DNA from: Coemansia sp. RSA 1804
Taxonomy: Eukaryota > Kickxellomycota > Kickxellomycetes > Kickxellales > Kickxellaceae
Reading direction: 5' to 3'
Assembly: GCA_027578815.1 (NCBI GenBank)
Contig: JANBTH010000629.1
Location: 1 to 13,472, forward strand
Length of the DNA stretch: 13,472 nucleotides
In this document: piece after piece, positions 5,994 to 13,472 of the stretch
How the letters are laid out: the number at the start of each line of letters is the position of its first letter
Position numbering within the stretch: position 1 is the first letter of the stretch
Notes under the pieces: generated by a model
Database searches by the model: none
What the model was told of the DNA's origin: nothing
The model's input: the letters and a program-made list of their open reading frames with translations, nothing else
Program-made: the position numbers and the translations under genes

Positions 5994-7535
5994 TCAGCGA
6001 ACGTCAATGTTGATTTTGATCTTCTGATCGGTGGATGTTGGAATCTGCGGCAGCGGCTGGTGGAGATAGTGGCGGCTGGCCTCGAGCTCAAGCTCTAGCG
6101 GCATAGCCTTTGCCTTTGGTTTTGTCTTGGAGGACATCTGGATGCCGTCAACGCTGTGCTGGCGCTTCTTCAGGCTCTGCCGCCGCTCCCGCGCACTGAG
6201 CAAGGCGGAGGAGCGCTCGGAGTCGCTGGAGCGCTTGCAGTTGTCGTGCGTCATTTTGTTGCAGTAGCGGTAGGCCAGCGACCGCTGCTCGGGCAGTAGC
6301 TGGTTCCACGTCAGGATGTCGATTGGCACGCAGCTCGGTGGCTCAACAGCGCTGACGGGCTCAAAGCGGTTCGAGCCGATGGGACGGTTGTCGAGTGTGA
6401 TAGACTTTGCACTGGTTGCGGTAGAGATGGAGCCGTTGACCTGGATGTGGAGACGGAAGGCCTCGTACTCGATATAGTCAAAGGCCGCAAAATGGCGCTC
6501 CAGATCCTCGTACTCGGGCGTGGCATGCTCTGGCGGCGAGCGGTTCTTGCGCATTGCGCTGCGTTTGCGCGGATCCAGCGGCTCGGGCTCCAGCAGCATC
6601 TCCTCGAGGTCGTGCGAGATGTCAAAGTTGGACTGGTCGGCGCTGGGCGCAAACGGCGGATCCAGCAGCTTGGCCTCAAGACGGTCCCAGTTGATGGCAG
6701 CAAAGAACGGATGCGCCTTGATGCCGTCAAAGCCAATGCGCTGGCTCGGATCTTTTGTCAGCAGCGCGCGCATGGCGGAGATGCAGTCGTAGCTGACCTG
6801 CACATCGGCAATGATCGGGAACTGGATCTCCTCGTACATCAGCGCTCGCTTCAGCTCATCGCCGCTCTTGCGGTGGCGGAACGGCCGCTTGCCGTAGACG
6901 CACTCGTACATGACAACGCCCAGCGACCACCAGTCGACAGAGTACGTGTATCCGACGCCGCTGACAACCTCTGGCGCCATGTAGTTGGCAGTTCCGGCAA
7001 CCGCATAGTGCAGCGAGTTGTCTGAGCGCACACGCGTGGCAATGTTGAAGTCAGTCAGCGCAACGTGGCCGCGGTGATCCATCAGAATGTTGTCTGGCTT
7101 GATGTCGCGGTGCACAATGGAATGTGCCGTGTGGAGATAGTTGATAGCACAAGCCAGCTCTGCTATCCAGAACCGGATCACGCCCTCGACGAACCGCCGC
7201 CGCATCATGTGGAACCGCAGGTCGCCGCCTATCATCAGATCCATCACCATGTACATCGTGTACTCGTCCTGGAACGAGAACCGCAGGTTGACCACGAATG
7301 GGTGGTCGATTTCCTCCAGCATTCCGCGCTCGCGCACCGTGTTGTTCTGCGCCTTCATGCCAATACATGTCGCCTTGTTGATGTACTTGAGCGCATATGT
7401 CTTGCCTGTGCCACGATGCTCCACGATTCGCACCTTGCCAAACGACCCGCGCCCAATCACCCGCAGCAGCCGGAAATTGTGGAGGCCAATGCCCTGTCCG
7501 GCGCCGTTCTGCTGCTTTGCGAGTGAATTGCCCAT
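5994..7535 (-). CDS. STK32/YANK-type AGC-related Ser/Thr protein kinase, predicted N-myristoylated
   Basis: A 513-residue kinase starting at the ATG of MGNSL, whose context (GCGGCCATGGGC) is favourable; Gly2 with Ser4/Leu5 suits N-myristoylation and membrane anchoring. The kinase domain covers about 21-280: Gly loop IGRGSFGKV (27-35), ATP-binding K50, helix C E69 or a neighbour, catalytic HRDIKPDN with D144, DFN at 162-164, and GTANYMAPE ending at E189. DFN in place of DFG, followed by IA, is a hallmark of the STK32 (YANK) family. The tail holds DLEEMLLEPEPLDPRKR and YIEYEAFRLHIQVNG, then a basic, Ser/Arg-rich low-complexity region to the stop. The frame stays open 136 codons upstream of this ATG, but that stretch is Pro/Ser/His-rich leader and not kinase-like. 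Substrates are unknown. Confidence 0.92.
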   Translation of the reverse strand: MGNSLAKQQNGAGQGIGLHNFRLLRVIGRGSFGKVRIVEHRGTGKTYALKYINKATCIGMKAQNNTVRERGMLEEIDHPFVVNLRFSFQDEYTMYMVMDLMIGGDLRFHMMRRRFVEGVIRFWIAELACAINYLHTAHSIVHRDIKPDNILMDHRGHVALTDFNIATRVRSDNSLHYAVAGTANYMAPEVVSGVGYTYSVDWWSLGVVMYECVYGKRPFRHRKSGDELKRALMYEEIQFPIIADVQVSYDCISAMRALLTKDPSQRIGFDGIKAHPFFAAINWDRLEAKLLDPPFAPSADQSNFDISHDLEEMLLEPEPLDPRKRSAMRKNRSPPEHATPEYEDLERHFAAFDYIEYEAFRLHIQVNGSISTATSAKSITLDNRPIGSNRFEPVSAVEPPSCVPIDILTWNQLLPEQRSLAYRYCNKMTHDNCKRSSDSERSSALLSARERRQSLKKRQHSVDGIQMSSKTKPKAKAMPLELELEASRHYLHQPLPQIPTSTDQKIKINIDVR

Positions 7536-8278
7536 GGCCGCATGCAAATGAAAAAGAGAGAAGAGAGAGGGGGGAAGTGGGTGGGTGGGTGGTGCTAGTT
7601 TTACAAATAGGTGCCGCCGTTTAGCAGGTGGGGAGGAATGAGGTGGATAGTGTGTGGTAATAAAAGCGGGATGGAGCGAAATAAAAAGAAAAAGAAGGTA
7701 TGCAGCAAAATGTAAACATGCGTGCCTTTTTTTTGGGGGGGGGAGAGAGGAGAGAGGAGAGAGAGAAAATGGCAAAAAAGGATTTGCAGGCAATTTGATT
7801 AGGCTTGCGTGTGAAAGAATAACAATATTATATGCTAGTTGGTCTGGCAGCCTATTACGGAACCCAGGCGTCTGGGGCTTGTTTTGGCCCGGCGAATAAC
7901 ACCACATCGCATCATCGCCGACGCATTCATTCATCGCATTCACTCAGCCAGCAGTAAGACAAGAGTCTGTTGTCTGCTGTCCCTCGCTCCCCAGCCTTTG
8001 TATCTGGCTCTTGCTTTGTTCTGCTGGCGTTCATCCTCGCATGCCATTTCCATCGTCGGGCCGAACAACGCCCACAGCGCATTCATGCATTCATCCATAA
8101 ACATCCAATTCTTTCCTTGCTCAATAATAGCTTCCTCCGTTCTTTTTCTTCCACCCTCTGTTCGTCATCTACGCACACACTTGACCATTATCACCCTTAC
8201 TACTGTTATTACTGGCATTACCCTGTCCTACTGCTTCTCCACTCTCTCTATTAATATCTATCTCTTGTTGCTTCGATT
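7536..8278. promoter_or_regulatory. Divergent promoter region between kinase and lumazine-synthase-like genes
   Basis: This 743-bp intergenic region separates two genes transcribed away from each other. Next to the kinase it is purine-rich on the plus strand (about 7553-7585, and G9 at 7735-7743 followed by GA repeats to 7768), so its kinase-sense strand has CT tracts. Next to the other gene the plus strand is CT-rich (about 8105-8275). Such tracts are common in fungal leaders and core promoters. Repeated ATTCAT motifs occur at 7924-7940 and 8080-8096. No specific factor site is claimed. Confidence 0.55.
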
Positions 8279-9094
8279 ATGAAGGCTGTAAGCAACCTGC
8301 GCTCCCGCATGAAGCAGCTGGGCGAAACGCAGCCTCTGTCTGGTGCAGAACAGGAAGAAGAGCCCGACTGCGACAGACTCGGCAGCATAGCAGACAGCGG
8401 CAGCTCGCTGGGACTCCGCCGACGCGCGCGCACATCGTCAGGGCCAGCGCACTTGGCGGCAGGCACAGCAGCATTGCACACACAGCTAGCCGCTGCTTCT
8501 CCTCTTCCAGCACGGCATGCGTGGGCGGTGCTGCCGCGCAAGCTGCGAGGCCTGCATCCAGCTCCGGTAATAATATACGTACGCGAAAACACGCAGGCAG
8601 TTACACGCGTCATGGACACGCTGTACGATAGTCTGGTGCGCGGGTTTGGCGTGGACTGCAAGGATATCCGCGTGACCAATGTGCCTACGGCATTTGACCT
8701 GCCTAGCGCGGTACGGCGTGTCGGCAGAAGCAAGCAGGTGGTGGTGGTTGTTGGCACGCTTTCGCGCGACAAGCCGTGGTATGATGAGCGCCAGTTGGCT
8801 GCTGTGCGCGAGTTCCTTCTTCGCTGGTCACAGAACACTCCGCTTCCGCTGGTCGATGGGCTTCTTGTTGGCGATACGCAGCAGGAGCTTCTGCGGCGCG
8901 TGTGCGACTGCGTGTGGGATGTGCGCGCGCCTGACTTTGCTGCGCCCGACGGAGACTGCGAGGCCGCCGCTGCCGAGTCGGCTGCGCACAGCGAAGAAGG
9001 CAAAGATGAGGAAGACGAAAGGGGCTACGTGTTTGGCCAGTACTTGGCCCACCGCGCAATCGAGATGTTCTACTTTGAGCATCGCGGCTGGTGA
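8279..9094 (+). CDS. Divergent lumazine-synthase-like protein (RibH fold), catalytic His absent
   Basis: Residues about 95-268 of this 271-residue protein follow the order of motifs in 6,7-dimethyl-8-ribityllumazine synthase: strand VIIYV (97-101), helix, VTNVPTAFDLPSAV (131-145; family VPGSFELP), VVVVVGTLSRDKPWYD (154-169; family GVxIRGxTPHFD), PLVDGLLVGDT (190-200) and a last helix HRAIEMFYF (258-266). The family's catalytic His aligns with W167, the phosphate-binding RGxT loop is changed, and the usual aromatic near the N-terminus of the fold is lost. An acidic insert of about 35 residues (214-248) precedes the last helix. The N-terminal 90 residues are a low-complexity extension of unclear purpose, starting with a basic stretch. 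It is probably not a working lumazine synthase; it may be a pseudoenzyme or have a new ligand. The similarity was judged by eye. Confidence 0.65.
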   Translation: MKAVSNLRSRMKQLGETQPLSGAEQEEEPDCDRLGSIADSGSSLGLRRRARTSSGPAHLAAGTAALHTQLAAASPLPARHAWAVLPRKLRGLHPAPVIIYVRENTQAVTRVMDTLYDSLVRGFGVDCKDIRVTNVPTAFDLPSAVRRVGRSKQVVVVVGTLSRDKPWYDERQLAAVREFLLRWSQNTPLPLVDGLLVGDTQQELLRRVCDCVWDVRAPDFAAPDGDCEAAAAESAAHSEEGKDEEDERGYVFGQYLAHRAIEMFYFEHRGW

Positions 9095-9475
9095 ATTAAT
9101 GAATGCATACGAGTGACCTCTTTTATAGCGCAGAAGATGAACACACAAGGCAGTCACGCTGCACGGTCATCTCGTTTTTTTTCTTGTACCTTTCATTTGA
9201 ACCAAAAAGTCAGAAGCCCCCCACCTTTCTTGCCATATATCAGCGGAGCGGGTGTCAAGGACAGGATGAGCATGCGCAGAGTTGGCTGCATTTTTCCCTG
9301 CTTTTCTTCCTTTGCTAAACTTGCTTCTATATCTTTTGGTGACAAGACAATGCCAGGCACACGCTTGTTTTCGTGTTTTCGTGTTTGTTTGTTTACTGCA
9401 TGCCTTTTGAACTATCGACACCATTATTATTATTATTATTACAACTAAAGTATTTGCTATTAAGACTGCCAACAT
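9095..9475. other. Intergenic region with ATT microsatellite
   Basis: This 381-bp region holds the 3' end of the lumazine-synthase-like gene and the upstream region of the next. No AATAAA is seen close to the stop. An (ATT)6 run lies at 9423-9440, about 35 bp before the ATG at 9476. No gene is supported on either strand. Confidence 0.5.
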
Positions 9476-9728
9476 ATGCTGTATGCGTCAGAGTCGGCGT
9501 TTTTCCTGGACGAGCGCAGTCCTCCGACTCCTCCGCCGGGAGCCAGCAACAGCAGCGGCTGGCCATCGCTGATCAACATCCAATCGGCGGTGTCGCTGCT
9601 TTCATCTTACACCCCGCAGAAAACCACTGCTGCGTCATCGCAGCTTGACGAGGCAGCAACAAGCGCAAATGCTGCCGCGTGCTCGATAGCCCTCAGTCCC
9701 ATCAACGATGTGGATGAATGCTGCAGAG
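9476..9728 (+). CDS. Possible alternative first coding exon of the Brl1/Brr6-like gene
   Basis: An ATG at 9476 opens 84 codons rich in Ser, Ala, Pro and Asn with GC-rich third positions, beginning MLYASESAFF, with SPPTPPPG soon after. It ends at a strong donor, AGAG|GTAAGC, at 9728/9729; without splicing the frame stops at 9746-9748. The end phase (one base into a codon) matches the acceptor at 10289/10290, giving a GAA junction codon and joining the frame of the Brl1 domain through a 561-bp GT-AG intron. It does not fit the exon at 9892-10144 in frame. Both candidate first exons are 253 nt and would give 427-residue proteins. It could instead be an independent small gene. Transcription is not shown. 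Confidence 0.42.
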
Positions 9729-9732
9729 GTAA

Positions 9733-9891
9733 GCAAAACAAGCATTGATCGCATTTTGTATTTCCTTTTCCTCTCTGCATGTCTGTTTGTTTATTTGTTT
9801 GTTTGTCTGTGGTATTTCTTTTGCTATTGGTGGTTTCCCTCTCTCTCTCTTTCCTTCTCTTTTTTTGTTATTTGCTTCTGAATCATTGCAA
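9733..9891 (+). promoter_or_regulatory. CT/TTTG-rich tract before the PMD-containing exon
   Basis: The plus strand is strongly pyrimidine-rich with (TTTG)n repeats at about 9785-9805 and CT repeats at 9839-9870. No AG dinucleotide occurs from about 9743 to 9922. It could be the leader of a transcript starting at 9892, or the 3' part of an intron, but the first AGs after it give the wrong phase for the upstream exon. Confidence 0.4.
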
Positions 9892-11320
9892 ATGGACTAC
9901 TCCTTTGTCACTACGCGCCGAAAGCAGAAGGGCCACCAGCGCACACGCGTTGCGCCGATGGACGTTGACTTTAACGATACCGACGACTCTTGGCTAAACC
10001 ATCCATTTGACCACCAACTCAAACAGCAGCAGCAGCAGCCTCTGGTTCCGCCTCCGAAAACGCCAAATGCAAAGCCAAAGCCAATTGCCAACTGTAATTC
10101 TAATTCCAATTCTAATCCGAATTCTGACGAGCACCAGAGCAAAAGCAAGTGACAATTGACCCGGCTTGAACCACATAGTAATACCACCACCACCGCAGAT
10201 GCTATTAATATTGTACAACGTGGTTTTTGTCAACATGGCTTACTAACAACCGCTTTCTTTGTTTGTTTAACTATTACTTGCACTTGTAGAACGACTGGTG
10301 TCTACGCGCATGGAGCTGGAACAGGAGAACGAGCACGAGCAGATCCACAGCACACCGCGCACTCCGGTGTTTAGCGACAAAGCACCGTTTACCTTTACAA
10401 TGGCACCGCCTCCCGCAGCCGACGATTCGAACAATCAGCAAAGTGGCAATGATCGGCATTACCACGATCAGCAGATGGCTGCCGACGATGCCGTGCGATC
10501 CAGCGATCGGAGACCCATAACGCCAAAGGCCTTGCGCAAGATATATTCACGGCGACAGAGACAGAAGCAGCGGGAAAGAAAGTCTTCCGATGGAGTAGTT
10601 GAGGATAGCGGTGGGCCATGGATGACTGAGAGTGAGGAAGAGGACGATGACAAGGCCTCCAATGACAGCAGAAGGATTGTGCCTCAGCAACACCAACACC
10701 AACAGACCAGCGAGAGGCTGCAGATGCATCGCGATCTGCCATACGTCATCTCCGGATACCTGCAGCTTGGATTCAATGTCTTTATGGTTGGCACCGTTCT
10801 CGTTATTGTTGTGAATGTGCTGCTTACAATAAGACGCGACGTCAACGCCAAAGTGCAAGAGTATTCGGCCGAGATATTGCACGAGATTGCGGGCTGCACA
10901 AAACAGTACGCCGACAACCAATGCGATCCGCTGATGCGCGTGCCTGCAATGGAGCCGCTGTGCGCTGCTTGGGAGAGCTGTATGCATAGAGATCCAACCA
11001 AGGTTGGGCGTGCAAAGGTGTCTGCCGAGACGCTGGCGGAGATTGTGAATGGGTTTATCGATCCCATTTCATTCAAAACGATGCTGTTCTTTGTGCTTTT
11101 GTTTGTTGGGACGCTGTTGGTCTCAAACTTTGCCTTTGGCGCATATCGCCAGAACCGTGTTTACAAGCAGCATGTGCGCCGGAAACAGCACGTACCAGGC
11201 ATCCAGCAGCAGCAACAACAACTGCAGCTGCAGTCGAAAAGACCTCAGGCCCAGCAGAATGCGAACCAGAGTCGGCGGAGACGGGCTGCTGGCGCATTGC
11301 CACCTCCTCCACTGTACTGA
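9892..11320 (+). CDS. Brl1/Brr6-like nuclear-envelope protein (two exons: 9892-10144 and 10290-11320)
   Basis: The joined exons give 427 residues. The core (about 233-370) is the di-sulfide-bridge nucleocytoplasmic transport domain (PF10104): DLPYVISGYLQLG, a membrane segment at about 246-265, a lumenal loop with four Cys (C287, C296, C309, C315), a conserved helix before FIDPISFKTM, and a second membrane segment at about 348-368. Family members act in the nuclear envelope in pore-complex assembly and lipid homeostasis; the four Cys form two disulfides. Exon 1 carries RTRVAPMDVDFND, resembling the PMDFE-type motif near the N-terminus of fungal relatives, then Gln and Asn/Ser tracts. Exon 2 adds STPRTPVF, an acidic patch (TESEEEDDD), and after the second segment a Gln/Arg-rich tail ending PPPPLY. 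The domain is secure. The N-terminus depends on a GC-AG intron and could be replaced by the exon at 9476-9728. Confidence 0.8.
10145..10289 (+). other. Predicted GC-AG intron in the Brl1/Brr6-like gene
   Basis: This 145-bp intron has the donor GCAAGT, the consensus of GC-AG introns, and the acceptor CACTTGTAG. A TTAAC branch-like motif lies about 20 nt before the acceptor. It joins the codon base at 10144 to AA at 10290-10291 (Lys) and keeps the frame. The neighbouring GT donors fail: 10149 breaks the frame and 10094 makes a stop at the junction. Confidence 0.55.
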
Positions 11321-11516
11321 TACTTGTGGGGGGATTTATAAAGAGAATACATATACATACCTACTTGCTAATATAGATCTTCTTTTTTCCTTGTTCTTGT
11401 TTCTGTTTTATTTTGTTTTATTTATGTTTTTCAGCGCACATGGGTATAACCCATCTACTCAAAAGAAATCTGTGCCATGCTGATGAGCGCTGACATTCGC
11501 TGACTAGTCTGGGGAG
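11321..11516. other. 3' flank of the Brl1/Brr6-like gene
   Basis: AT-rich sequence with a T-rich stretch at about 11380-11432. No exact AATAAA is seen on the plus strand, so polyadenylation presumably uses a variant signal. No gene is seen. Confidence 0.4.
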
Positions 11517-11837
11517 CTACTTTCTGCAACTAATCATATCAATGACGGTAATCTCATTATTGCGTATTTGCAGATGCCAAAGTTCTTGGGCTTGTGGATG
11601 TACTGGCTCTTGTCCCATCTGTACTACACTGAGAACCTTATCACCAACAATCGTCGTTGCTCCGAGGCTGTCTGCAGATTCGGTGAGTTCTATATCTTTA
11701 AGTTGCCAAGCGGTCAGACCTGCTGCGAGTACTGAATTTACAATGTGGGGGACAACTACCTTTCTGCGCTCAACTAGGGCTTTGCGCACGGATGGCGCAA
11801 TGTTGACTTTATTTTTTGGCTTTATTGTATTTGTCAT
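11517..11837 (-). CDS. Unrecognised ORF, possibly an exon
   Basis: From an ATG at 11837 the minus strand is open for 106 codons to a TAG at 11517-11519. The product starts MTNTIKPKNKVNIAPSVRKA, continues through VVVPHIVNSVLAAGLTAWQ and LGATTIVGDKVLSVVQ, and has mixed, protein-like composition with no tracts. The frame stays open upstream of the ATG, past an acceptor-like CCTTGCAG at about 11870 with TTCTAAC further up, so it may be a downstream exon. The FunK1 gene just upstream ends in CAG-GTACGG, a possible donor, but that join reaches a stop after a few codons. The opposite strand is also open here (11542-11976) and looks less protein-like. No family is recognised. Confidence 0.28.
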   Translation of the reverse strand: MTNTIKPKNKVNIAPSVRKALVERRKVVVPHIVNSVLAAGLTAWQLKDIELTESADSLGATTIVGDKVLSVVQMGQEPVHPQAQELWHLQIRNNEITVIDMISCRK

Positions 11838-12002
11838 TGTGTGCACTGCTCTAATGATCAAGAATCTGCAAGGCCAACAAGCGCTTGGTTTTAATATCCA
11901 TATAGAATACAGAAAGAGGTTACAGAATCAGTTAGAAATGGGAAAGGGGCTATGGCAGATAGCTGTATCTAGCTAGCTGGAAATGGGCAACTAGTGATTT
12001 GG

Positions 12003-13472
12003 CTAAGGATGACTTTCCAGAGCCCGTACCTGATTGGCATACCACTCAAAGACAGAGAGTACATCCTCATGGATAAGTTGAGCATTATCTAGAGCAGCGC
12101 GTGCGCGGTATGCATTGGGTTTATCTACAATGGATACGGCAGCTACGCCTAGTGTATCCCAATCACCGCCATTCCAACTAGACAACATATTTTCATGCGG
12201 AATCCAAGTGCCCCAAGCTGCAGAATCCACTCTAGGGTTGTCAAATATAGTTTTGCGCAATTTTCGCACTAGATGCCGCAGTCTAGAATACCATTCATAT
12301 TCCTCGTCTGAGACGATGATATCCGAGTCCATGGTATACGAGCCATAAAGCTCAGCCAAAAGATAGTGGAGAGATTTATCAGATTCCATTATCTGCCTTT
12401 TGGACCCGATGGCCATATCAGAATCCAGATTCCACTCAGTGATCATACGGGTCTTTTCGATTGTGTGTTCGCGATGTTCTATGGTGACGCCCCAAGTGCC
12501 AAGCCAGAGAAGGAGGTAGAGAAACGACTCCATGTCGTCAACTGCAGTGCGCGGGATGTTTTCTCGCCGAAGGTTGTTGACGCTCATAAAGGGGAGGGTC
12601 CCTGTGCAGATCGGTCGGGTGTCTTGCTGCGCAGCTCCAGAATCAACAGCGTTGTCGAAATCTATTAGCATGCCGTGAATGTGGCCATCGGCGTCGTAAT
12701 GGAACATGATGTTGTTTTCAGAGATATCGCGATGGAGAACATGGCAGCTATCGAGTACCGCCTTGTGTGCTCGGACGGCGTCGTGCATAACCAGCATCAG
12801 ATCAGCAATGCTGGGGATAAGACGGAGACGCTTGGCAATAGGCGTCATTGCCAAGCAATTATGCACATAGCAATAGTCGCTTGAGCTATCGTCGCCAGCC
12901 GAACTGGACGGCAGCATAGAGCGGAGCTCACCAAGAATGGAGTCGGTAGTGTCATTAACAAGGGTGCCATTGGAATCGATGCGCACAGTACCGCCGTCGA
13001 CGAGCGTCGGAAGGTTGTTTCGGAGCTGTTGCTCCTGCTCCAACATCTGGCGGATTCTGTGCATAAACGAAACCTCGTTTTGCTCGGCATCATTACGCCG
13101 AACATATGACCACGCATCCTTGATCAGAACATCGGGCTCGATAGACTTGTTCGGCTCTGGCCGTTCCAATGAGGCTGGAAAGCAGCGCGTATAGCGCCTA
13201 AACAGATGGTCGGCAGCAACATAGGCTTTATCAAAGAAGTAGGTCGTCGTCGTCGTCGATGATGATGATGATGCAGCTAATTGCTGATCGGATCCATGGG
13301 AGGCAGTTGTAGCAAGACGCGGAACGTCGATCTCCCAATATTTGAGATCCTTGCGCCAGCGAACAGACGGGTCAAATCCAAGCTGGTGCCAATCACACAG
13401 CGACCAGTCGACCAGCAGTTGAATGTACTGGCGACGTCCTTGAGCTGTGCTGACATCCATTTCGTGCGACGC
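12003..13472 (-). CDS. FunK1-type fungal protein kinase, 5' end beyond the window
   Basis: The frame is open from the TAG at 12003 to the window edge; counting from the first in-window ATG (13460) there are 485 residues. Hallmarks of FunK1 are present: a LGFDP segment (27-31), VLIKDAW with the ATP-binding Lys (K114), a helix-C Glu (about E129), HRDISENN with catalytic D245, LIDFDNA with metal-binding D267, GTLPFMS, and DDMESFLYLLLW. FunK1 kinases are expanded in some fungi and their substrates are unknown. An in-frame Ser/Thr microsatellite (13243-13272) lies between the N-terminal part and the lobe. In relatives the stretch before LGFDP is preceded by a long region, so the ATG at 13460 is probably internal and the true start lies to the right. 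Codon use is mixed and somewhat less GC-rich than in the kinase at 5994. Confidence 0.9.
   Translation of the reverse strand, partial: ASHEMDVSTAQGRRQYIQLLVDWSLCDWHQLGFDPSVRWRKDLKYWEIDVPRLATTASHGSDQQLAASSSSSTTTTTYFFDKAYVAADHLFRRYTRCFPASLERPEPNKSIEPDVLIKDAWSYVRRNDAEQNEVSFMHRIRQMLEQEQQLRNNLPTLVDGGTVRIDSNGTLVNDTTDSILGELRSMLPSSSAGDDSSSDYCYVHNCLAMTPIAKRLRLIPSIADLMLVMHDAVRAHKAVLDSCHVLHRDISENNIMFHYDADGHIHGMLIDFDNAVDSGAAQQDTRPICTGTLPFMSVNNLRRENIPRTAVDDMESFLYLLLWLGTWGVTIEHREHTIEKTRMITEWNLDSDMAIGSKRQIMESDKSLHYLLAELYGSYTMDSDIIVSDEEYEWYSRLRHLVRKLRKTIFDNPRVDSAAWGTWIPHENMLSSWNGGDWDTLGVAAVSIVDKPNAYRARAALDNAQLIHEDVLSVFEWYANQVRALESHP
13243..13272. repeat. In-frame trinucleotide microsatellite (GTC)5(GAT)5
   Basis: Two adjoining trinucleotide runs lie within the FunK1 reading frame and encode runs of Ser and Thr (residues about 64-73 from the in-window ATG). 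Length variation here would preserve the frame. Confidence 0.75.

Noticed and set aside
6447..7025. Plus-strand 192-codon ORF opposite the kinase
   Set aside because: An antisense shadow of a GC-rich kinase; no family features.
7536..7943. In-frame N-terminal extension of the kinase (136 codons from an ATG at 7943)
   Set aside because: It is Pro/Ser/His/Leu-rich low complexity overlapping CT tracts of the leader, and the ATG at 7535 gives the expected short YANK N-terminus with a myristoylation Gly in good context.
8251..9003. Minus-strand 250-codon ORF opposite the lumazine-synthase-like gene
   Set aside because: Ser/Arg/Ala/Thr-rich composition with no domain, as expected for antisense of a GC-rich gene; the plus strand has recognisable motifs.
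4917..9094. A vitamin-metabolism cluster of Nudix and lumazine-synthase-like genes
   Set aside because: The genes are separated by a kinase on the opposite strand and by a divergent promoter; two genes are not enough to support a cluster.
9728..9928. Short intron joining the exon at 9476-9728 to the PMD-containing exon
   Set aside because: All AG sites from 9924 to 9939 are in the wrong phase; the join reaches a stop within about 13 codons.
11542..11976. Plus-strand 144-codon ORF with a hydrophobic stretch
   Set aside because: The hydrophobic run is the complement of a Lys/Asn-rich part of the minus frame; start and composition are poor, so only the minus frame is kept, and at low confidence.
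1..13472. CRISPR array, prokaryotic operon or phage
   Set aside because: The repeats are not regularly spaced with unique spacers, and gene types, intron signals and leader composition are eukaryotic.

Overview
The window looks like nuclear DNA of a fungus. It carries a FunK1 kinase (a family known from fungi), a Brl1/Brr6 nuclear-envelope protein, a fungal YANK-type kinase, spliceosomal-type introns, CT-rich leaders and long Gln/Asn/Ser tracts. The high GC of the genes beside very AT-rich repeat DNA would suit an early-diverging lineage such as Kickxellales, but that placement is a guess.

Positions 1 to about 4,900 are AT-rich and mostly decayed mobile DNA. A near-perfect 37-bp inverted repeat (1-37 and 3306-3342, the left copy tandemly duplicated) brackets a dead Tc1-type transposase (about 2155-3074) with the DD34E spacing still readable. 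Inside it, a second inverted repeat (85-138 and 1702-1755) brackets an intact Lys/Ala-rich ORF of 109 codons (794-1123, minus). Just outside the right repeat lies a cluster of hairpins (3346-3441). Further on are a GC island with a perfect palindrome (3895-3963) and a frameshifted Cys/Lys-rich ORF (4409-4683).

From about 4,900 onward the sequence is ordinary gene-dense DNA. In order it holds: a DUF4743-type Nudix hydrolase (4917-5870, plus); a convergent STK32/YANK-type kinase with a predicted myristoylation site (5994-7535, minus), whose 3' end overlaps that of the Nudix gene; a 743-bp divergent promoter; a divergent lumazine-synthase-like protein lacking the catalytic His (8279-9094, plus); a spliced Brl1/Brr6-like gene (9892-11320, plus) whose best model uses a GC-AG intron and which has a possible alternative first exon (9476-9728); a gap with an unrecognised minus-strand ORF; and the C-terminal part of a FunK1 kinase running off the right edge (12003-13472, minus).

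The genes do not form a pathway. Nudix enzymes of this type act on damaged thiamine diphosphates and the lumazine synthase fold belongs to riboflavin synthesis, but the two genes are separated by a kinase on the other strand. The points most worth follow-up are the lumazine-synthase-like protein, the GC-AG and alternative-first-exon structure of the Brl1 gene, and the nested inverted repeats, intact small ORF and hairpin cluster in the AT-rich block.
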